A DNA stretch of 64,000 bases from CAZVCG01 sp964649675 (GTDB lineage: Bacteria > Pseudomonadota > Alphaproteobacteria > UBA9219). Made by a program: the position numbers and the translations under genes. Of the stretch, positions 59,772 through 64,000 are shown piece after piece. How positions within the stretch are numbered: position 1 is the first letter of the stretch; each line of letters opens with the position of its first letter. The notes under the pieces are model-generated. The model was not told the DNA's origin and did not search any database. It was given only the letters and a program-made list of their open reading frames with translations. Location: positions 1 through 64,000 of the forward strand of contig CAZYPX010000001.1 of the NCBI GenBank assembly GCA_964649675.1, in the 5' to 3' direction.

Positions 59772-60728
59772 TTATGAGCTCCCAATCAAAACACCCGCGA
59801 GAAGCACCAGACTGCCCCCCAAGACGACCTGCACGAGCGCGGAAGTAAACGGCGTTTCCATATATTTCCAGCGAATCCAACAAATGGCCAACAATTCGAA
59901 CAGCACAAGAACGCCGGCAACGGCCGTCGCCGTCCAGAAATCGGCAATAAGGTATGGCAGCGTGTGGCCAAGCCCCCCAGCGGTTGTCATAAGGCCACAA
60001 GCCGTGCCGCGTATCCACGGATGCCCTCGGCCCGTAAGAGTTCCATCGTCCGACATGGCCTCGGTGAGGCCCATGCTGATGCCGGAACCTATGGAGGCCG
60101 CCAAGCCGACAAGGAAAGCATCCCACGTTTGCCGCGTCGCAAAAGCCGCAGCAAAGATAGGCGCCATTGTGGAAACGGATCCGTCGATTAATCCGGCAAG
60201 GCCAGGCTGCACGATCTGCAGCAAAAACATCCGTCGCGCCACGCTGTTTTCGGCTTTTTGGGCATCTTCGGGGACAAGCGCCTTTTCCGTGGCGTCCGCT
60301 TTCGCGGCATGTCCCACCTCTTCGGCGGCTAGATCCCCCAACAATTTGCGCACGTCGATATCCGTCGAACGACGCGCGGCGCGGTTATAGAAATTGGCGG
60401 CTTCAACCTCCATCATGGCCGCTTGCCGTCGAACAGCATCGATACGAAGGTTGTTCATGAGCCAAATCGGACGACGCTTCATGAAGCCCCGCACGTCTTG
60501 CCGCGTGATGTAGGGCATGCGCTCGCCGAACTTCCTGCGGAAGAGTTCAAGCAAGCGGTTTTTATGCCCTTGTTCTTCCGCAGCCATGGTCTCGAACATT
60601 TTCGCCGTTGCGGGATATTCGTCACGCAACCTGCTGGCAAAGCTAAGATAAATTTGCATGTCCTCTTCCTCGCTGGAGATAGCAAGGGCGAGAACTTCGC
60701 TTTCGTCAAGCTCGCAAAAACGTTTCAT
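59772..60728 (-). CDS. mbfA: Membrane-bound ferritin/VIT1 iron exporter MbfA
   Basis: A 318-residue fusion of a ferritin-like domain and a VIT1/CCC1 transporter domain, as in MbfA, which exports iron and protects against peroxide in Bradyrhizobium and Agrobacterium. Seen: iron-ligand helices AISSEEEDMQIYLSFA (about 16-31), MAAEEQGHK (about 49), MMEVEAANFYNRAA (about 93) and LAAEEVGHAA (about 120), then GLIDGSVSTMAPIFAAAF and four to five membrane helices to the end. I chose the ATG at 60728; the long frame before it is Arg-rich non-family sequence. It sits 74 bases after mntP. Irr-type control is expected from relatives but not shown. Confidence 0.88.
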   Translation of the reverse strand: MKRFCELDESEVLALAISSEEEDMQIYLSFASRLRDEYPATAKMFETMAAEEQGHKNRLLELFRRKFGERMPYITRQDVRGFMKRRPIWLMNNLRIDAVRRQAAMMEVEAANFYNRAARRSTDIDVRKLLGDLAAEEVGHAAKADATEKALVPEDAQKAENSVARRMFLLQIVQPGLAGLIDGSVSTMAPIFAAAFATRQTWDAFLVGLAASIGSGISMGLTEAMSDDGTLTGRGHPWIRGTACGLMTTAGGLGHTLPYLIADFWTATAVAGVLVLFELLAICWIRWKYMETPFTSALVQVVLGGSLVLLAGVLIGSS

Positions 60729-60802
60729 AGGAATGGCCTTTGTTTGGGGAAGCTTATACAGATAAGCCTTCGAAACGGCGAAAAGCAAGCGCAGGAATCT
60801 TG

Positions 60803-61363
60803 TCAGATCGCGCCTGTGTGTTCGAGTACGATAATGACGCCTATGCCGATCAGTACGGCGCCACCAAAGGCACCTGCGATTTTTCCTCCCCGCTTTCCGA
60901 TAGCATGGCCGATCGTCACGCCGGCAGCGGACATTGTGAACGTTGCTAAACCAATAGTCACCGCAGCGATCCATATGTTGGCGTCGATGAACGCCAATGA
61001 AACGCCCACCCCCATGGAATCAATGCTTGTCCCAAATGCGGTTACGAGCAGCAGTTGTTTTTTATGCTTCTTGGGTTCTTGTTTGTGTTCAAACACCATG
61101 TTTTCCACAATCATTTTTACACCCAAAGCCGTAAGTATGAAAAACGCGATCCAATGGTCGAGCATCGTGATAATCGAGCTGGCCATAAGCCCGAAAAACC
61201 ACCCCACTATTGGCATGCACCCTTCTACCGCGCCGAAAATTGAGGCTATTCGAAGAGCTTCGGTTGGCTTGGGGCGACGCAATTCGGCGCCTTTGGCCAC
61301 GGATGCGGCAAAAGCGTCCATCGACAAACCAAGAGCGACGAGGATGGTTGCAGCAGGAGTCAT
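60803..61363 (-). CDS. mntP: Manganese efflux pump MntP
   Basis: A 186-residue inner-membrane protein with six helices that exports Mn2+. Seen: the two conserved repeats LGLSMDAFAASVAKG (about 11-25) and AFGTSIDSMGVGVSL (about 107-121), each with the membrane Asp needed for transport, and a Lys/Glu-rich cytosolic loop (about 90-100). The ATG at 61363 gives the family N-terminus; the site has no strong ribosome sequence. The 250-base leader contains a small ORF and a hairpin, and mbfA follows, so Mn and Fe export genes are neighbours on one strand. Confidence 0.88.
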   Translation of the reverse strand: MTPAATILVALGLSMDAFAASVAKGAELRRPKPTEALRIASIFGAVEGCMPIVGWFFGLMASSIITMLDHWIAFFILTALGVKMIVENMVFEHKQEPKKHKKQLLLVTAFGTSIDSMGVGVSLAFIDANIWIAAVTIGLATFTMSAAGVTIGHAIGKRGGKIAGAFGGAVLIGIGVIIVLEHTGAI

Positions 61364-61406
61364 AAAAGCGTCATTTTCGGGAAAACACCAACGACAAAAC
61401 ACAGGC

Positions 61407-61435
61407 AAAAACGCCCAGGGCAAACCTCACCCTGG
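61407..61435 (-). promoter_or_regulatory. Hairpin with T-run in the mntP leader
   Basis: On the reverse strand CCAGGG-N9-CCCTGG is followed by G-C-G and five T, 44 bases before the mntP start. It can act as a terminator/attenuator. A yybP-ykoY Mn riboswitch would be expected at this place in some bacteria, but I cannot match its conserved core here. Confidence 0.4.
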
Positions 61436-61481
61436 ACCCCTTTGCGTACAAGACAGGGCCTCTTTTGTTATAGAGGAAGCG

Positions 61482-61610
61482 TTAATACAATCCGAAAAGG
61501 AAGTGGCCGGACAAGGCGAGAAAGACCACAAAAAGAAAAATCATTGCTTTCTCATGACCACATAGCCCTTTTATATGCTGACACCCCTCCATTTTGCACA
61601 TTATCGACAT
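61482..61610 (-). CDS. Small 42-aa Cys/His-rich membrane protein in the mntP leader
   Basis: An ATG at 61610 preceded by GGGGAG at 4 bases opens a 42-codon frame. The first 22 residues are rich in Cys, His and Met (MCKMEGCQHIKGLCGHEK in the middle), the rest is one membrane helix (MIFLFVVFLALSGHFLFGL). Strong start, metal-ligand residues and location upstream of mntP and mbfA all suggest a real small protein tied to Mn/Fe handling. It could also be a regulatory leader peptide. No family name is known to me. Confidence 0.55.
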   Translation of the reverse strand: MSIMCKMEGCQHIKGLCGHEKAMIFLFVVFLALSGHFLFGLY

Positions 61611-61636
61611 AGCTCTCCCCTTGGTTTGATGTGATC

Positions 61637-61650
61637 TAGAATATATTCTA
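61637..61650. promoter_or_regulatory. Perfect 14-bp palindrome upstream of the small ORF and mntP
   Basis: TAGAATATATTCTA lies 27 bases upstream of the small ORF's start. It resembles the Irr-box/ICE type (TTTAGAA...TTCTAAA) of alphaproteobacteria in its half-site TAGAA/TTCTA, though the spacing differs. A Fur-family operator is a fair guess given mntP and mbfA downstream. Confidence 0.45.
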
Positions 61651-61714
61651 TCATAGTTTTACTAAGGCCTTGAAGGGCAAGACAAGGATAAAGCCGTGTT
61701 GGCTTCGGTTCTTT

Positions 61715-62974
61715 TCAAGGAGTTTTGTCATCGAACTCCTTCATCTTCGGCACGCGGGAAAAGGCGATTTTGCTGGTCATGGAAGGCAAATACGCGCCGA
61801 AAGCCAGCGTGCCTTTGCCATAGCGCGCGTTGATCTTGTCGACGGCGAGCGAAAGTGCTTCCGGCGCGCGGCTGTCGAACAGGTCGGGCTGGTGGGCTTC
61901 GCGCGGCCTCAAGTCAGCAAGCGTGATGCCGACGCGCAAGGGCTTCAGCGACGGAGCGGCGTGCCACAGCGGCAGCATGACTTTCAGCAAAAACGCCGTA
62001 TCCTGTGTTTCCTGAAAACGGCTCTCCTGCACGTAATAGCCGAGATCCTGCACCCATTTCACCTCGAGGATCAGGCGACGGCAGTAAAAGCCTTCGTCGC
62101 GCAAACGTTGCGCCGCGCGCACGAGCAATTGCCGGATCACGGGAGCGGCAAGATCGAGCCGCCGTTCATCGGGCGGCAAAACATGCTGATGCCCGAGGCT
62201 GCGTCGCGGGTGGCTGGGGCTCGGCAAATCCTCGCCGTGCAAAAGCGCATGAAAACGCGCGCCCGTCACGCCGCGCCAGATAGAGCGCAAACGTCCGGCA
62301 TCCGCTGTCCATAGCGTCGCGATGTCGGGAATGCCCGCCGCGCGCAGGCGCGCAGCCATGTTCGCGCCAATGCCGGGAACGTCTTCGAGGCTGAGACGTA
62401 AAATGGCTTGTGGCAGGATTTTGAGCGGCAAGAGCGTAAGGCCGTCGGGCTTGTGCATGTTCGAAGCCAGCTTGGCGAGCAGCTTGTTCGGCGCGATGCC
62501 GATGGAGCTTGTCAAACAGGCTCCCACGCGCTGGCGGATAGCGACCTTCAGCGCGAACGCCAATTTACGCGCTTCATCGGGTTCACGCTGTACGCGGTCG
62601 AGACGGCACGCGACTTCGTCGATGGATAAAACATCGTCGATAGGGATGAGCGTTTCGATCGCTTCAAGAAACCTGTGGTGATATTCGACGTAAAGCTTGG
62701 GCCGCGCCTGAACGAGCTTGAGGTGTGGGCACATCAATCTGGCTTCGCGCACCATCGTGCCGGTTTTGACGCCGAAAGCCTTGGCTTCGTAACTGGCCGC
62801 GATGGCGCAGGTGGTGTCCGCCATCATCGGCACGACCGCAACGGGTTGACCACGCAAGGCAGGGACAGCCTGCTGCTCGCACGAAGCGAAAAAACTGTTC
62901 ATGTCAAGAAAAAGCCAACGCAAACAAAAGGATAAGCTGGATTCGCCTTGGCCCAAGCCGTCTAAAATGTTCAT
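61715..62974 (-). CDS. Y-family DNA polymerase (DinB/UmuC-like)
   Basis: A 419-residue translesion polymerase. Seen: the catalytic FLDMNSFFASCEQQ (about 23-36), AASYEAKAFGVKTGTMVREA (split for the key Y and R residues), SIDEVACRL (about 118) with the second metal ligands, the helix-hairpin-helix DVPGIGANMAARLRAAGI and a little-finger domain to the end, finishing with a TLAFGAYLPSM stretch. The start at 62974 is chosen; the first about 20 residues lack family similarity and the start is not certain. No imuA or dnaE2 is adjacent, so it is not an ImuB cassette. It stands alone. Confidence 0.85.
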   Translation of the reverse strand: MNILDGLGQGESSLSFCLRWLFLDMNSFFASCEQQAVPALRGQPVAVVPMMADTTCAIAASYEAKAFGVKTGTMVREARLMCPHLKLVQARPKLYVEYHHRFLEAIETLIPIDDVLSIDEVACRLDRVQREPDEARKLAFALKVAIRQRVGACLTSSIGIAPNKLLAKLASNMHKPDGLTLLPLKILPQAILRLSLEDVPGIGANMAARLRAAGIPDIATLWTADAGRLRSIWRGVTGARFHALLHGEDLPSPSHPRRSLGHQHVLPPDERRLDLAAPVIRQLLVRAAQRLRDEGFYCRRLILEVKWVQDLGYYVQESRFQETQDTAFLLKVMLPLWHAAPSLKPLRVGITLADLRPREAHQPDLFDSRAPEALSLAVDKINARYGKGTLAFGAYLPSMTSKIAFSRVPKMKEFDDKTP

Positions 62975-63113
62975 GTTTCGTTCTATAACCCAAAACATGC
63001 CCTGTATGCAATTACGTTATGAAAGGAAGTTTTTTGCTGATAATTAAGGAGGAAAGGATGAGTTGAGGAAAGACACCAGCTACCATGAGAAAACAACTGG
63101 ATAGGAGCGGTCC

Positions 63114-63578
63114 TTGGAGATAAGACAGCTAAGCCATCAGGATTTGCCACCTCTTCTGGAACTTTACAAACACCTGAATAAAACCGATGCTCCCTTGCCG
63201 CCTATGGAGCAAGTTGAAGGGGTTTGGAGTTGCATCATCTCCAGCGATATATGTTCATGTTTTGGCGGATTCGTAAACGACGTGTTGGTTTGCTGTTGCA
63301 TTCTTTCCATTATCCCAAACCTTTCGCGCGGATGTCGGCCTTATGGTGTTATGGAGAACATCGTGACGCACACAAACCACAGAAAACGAGGCTTTGGCGG
63401 CGGTCTCTTGAAATATGTGTTGGCGTATGCGTGGTCGAAAAATTGTTATAAAGTGATGCTGTCAACGGGCCGTAAAGACGAAGAAATCGAGCGCTTTTAT
63501 GTCTCTGTCGGTTTTGATCCCAAGGCAAAAAGGGCGTTTGTCGCCACCCCCCCTGTTGTTGAACACGACAATGCATAG
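63114..63578 (+). CDS. GNAT acetyltransferase
   Basis: A 154-residue protein starting at TTG with GGAGCGG 5 bases upstream. Seen: MEIRQLSHQDLPPLLELYKHLN at the N-terminus, the acetyl-CoA motif VTHTNHRKRGFGGGLLKYVL (R-K-R-G-F-G-G at about 90-97) and FYVSVGFDPKAK near the end, as in many small-molecule or antibiotic-type acetyltransferases. Substrate unknown. Confidence 0.8.
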   Translation: MEIRQLSHQDLPPLLELYKHLNKTDAPLPPMEQVEGVWSCIISSDICSCFGGFVNDVLVCCCILSIIPNLSRGCRPYGVMENIVTHTNHRKRGFGGGLLKYVLAYAWSKNCYKVMLSTGRKDEEIERFYVSVGFDPKAKRAFVATPPVVEHDNA

Positions 63579-63939
63579 CCCGTCCTTCAGAAAAGTAACA
63601 GACAGAGATTCGCCTTTCCTGATCGCCCTCAGGGAGTTCACGATGCGTGAACATGTTGAGCGTTCAGCTTACATCATGCGTTATGCGTTGCTTATAACGG
63701 AAAACACCTTACATGACCGCGCAAGGCCAGAACAGTCCTTTGCACGCACAGTGCCCTGATATTCCCGCTTTGTTCTGCGCAAAACCAGAGAAAAGGTTTC
63801 CAGCCTTTCACGAGAAAGATGTTGGCCTTTTCAAAAGCTCAGGTCCTTCCGCCCAAAGCGTTTTTAGTGGCCAGCTTTGGCGCAATTATGTAGAAGACAT
63901 CCCGCTTACCGTTAAATGCAATGGATGATTCCATTTTTC
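63579..63939 (+). other. 361-base stretch with no certain gene
   Basis: Two short frames exist: a possible 62-codon frame from the ATG at 63571 and a 71-codon frame at 63713-63928. Neither has a ribosome site or recognisable sequence, so I do not call them genes. No strong terminator is seen. Confidence 0.3.
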
Positions 63940-64000
63940 ATGTCTACGCCCCAGAAACCCGAACGCATCGTTTCCCTTGATTTCTGGCGTGGCGCTTTTC
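63940..64000 (+). CDS. N-terminus of a membrane acyltransferase-like protein (cut by window edge)
   Basis: Only 20 codons are visible. They read KPERIVSLDFWRGAF, the N-terminal mark of DUF1624/DUF5009 and acyltransferase-3 membrane proteins (pattern R-x-x-S-L-D-x-x-R-G). Earlier in-frame ATGs at 63916 and 63925 are possible starts. The rest lies outside the window. Confidence 0.55.
   Translation, partial: MSTPQKPERIVSLDFWRGAF

Noticed and set aside
61364..61480. yybP-ykoY Mn riboswitch upstream of mntP
   Set aside because: The location is right, but I cannot align the conserved internal loops; only a plain hairpin with a T-run is visible.
60423..61565. Plus-strand 380-codon frame opposite mntP and mbfA
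   Set aside because: Antisense of two well-supported genes; reads as low-complexity Pro/Ala/Met sequence.

Overview
The window looks like an alphaproteobacterial chromosome of about 50% GC. Three things point that way: an MbfA-type ferritin/VIT1 iron exporter, a phage tail module in the gene order of rhodobacterial gene transfer agents (DUF2460, DUF2163, NlpC/P60, tail-tip), and the surrounding housekeeping genes (polA, hrcA, typA, lysE, a GCS2 ligase). Genus cannot be fixed from sequence alone. The window falls into an accessory part (about 1-48950) and a core part (about 49100-64000). The boundary is a 45-bp 3' half of a tRNA-Val(GAC) gene at 48906-48950. This is the signature of a tRNA-integrated element whose other end lies left of the window.

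Accessory part, left to right. (1) 1-13674 is the late region of a siphophage-type prophage: tape measure (cut by the window edge), four GTA-like tail genes, DUF2793-type and LamG-like structural proteins, a membrane/coiled-coil protein, an endolysin-like protein and an overlapping Rz/Rz1 spanin pair. Cargo genes sit between these, several in reverse orientation: a GNAT acetyltransferase, a membrane-anchored thermonuclease, a YjhX toxin-family protein, a small unknown protein and an HrgA-like protein. (2) 13663-29275 is a defence-type island. It holds a TrlF (PHP-AAA ATPase) gene broken by a 157-bp MITE with a TA target duplication; a four-gene restriction-modification-like operon (HTH, two methylase-like proteins, GIY-YIG/DEAD helicase); three small lipoproteins; a WYL regulator coupled to a PD-(D/E)XK nuclease; and a large RecB-nuclease/RNase H/SF1-helicase protein. 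(3) 29390-39606 is a compact metabolic cluster around a divergent promoter. Leftward it has a DDAH-like hydrolase, a CtlX-like citrulline hydrolase, an unrecognised 290-aa protein, ArgG, an M20 deacylase and ArgH. Rightward it has a glutamine-dependent AsnB-type amidotransferase and a GCS2-type carboxylate-amine ligase. (4) 39607-46345 is a regulator-rich segment with four related XRE proteins (three sharing one C-terminal sensor-like domain), a Nudix-like protein, several small unknown proteins (two of them paralogs) and a second AsnB. (5) recQ is split by one in-frame amber codon, followed by a small unknown gene and the tRNA fragment.

The most interesting candidate system is block 3 with block 4. 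ArgE/ArgG/ArgH homologs of a Bacteroidota-like type, two deiminase-fold hydrolases that act on guanidino or ureido groups, two AsnB-like enzymes and a gamma-glutamyl-ligase-like enzyme sit together on an apparently mobile island, next to a set of duplicated XRE regulators. I infer a pathway that builds or remodels an arginine- or citrulline-derived small molecule, or cycles nitrogen through arginine. The product is unknown.

Core part: polA, a RimJ-like acetyltransferase, hrcA, typA, a LysE exporter, a YbdK-like GCS2 ligase, a SmpA-like lipoprotein, an orphan PilT/DotB-like ATPase, the metal-efflux genes mbfA and mntP with a small Cys/His-rich membrane ORF in the mntP leader, a Y-family polymerase, a GNAT protein and the start of a membrane acyltransferase-like gene at the right edge.
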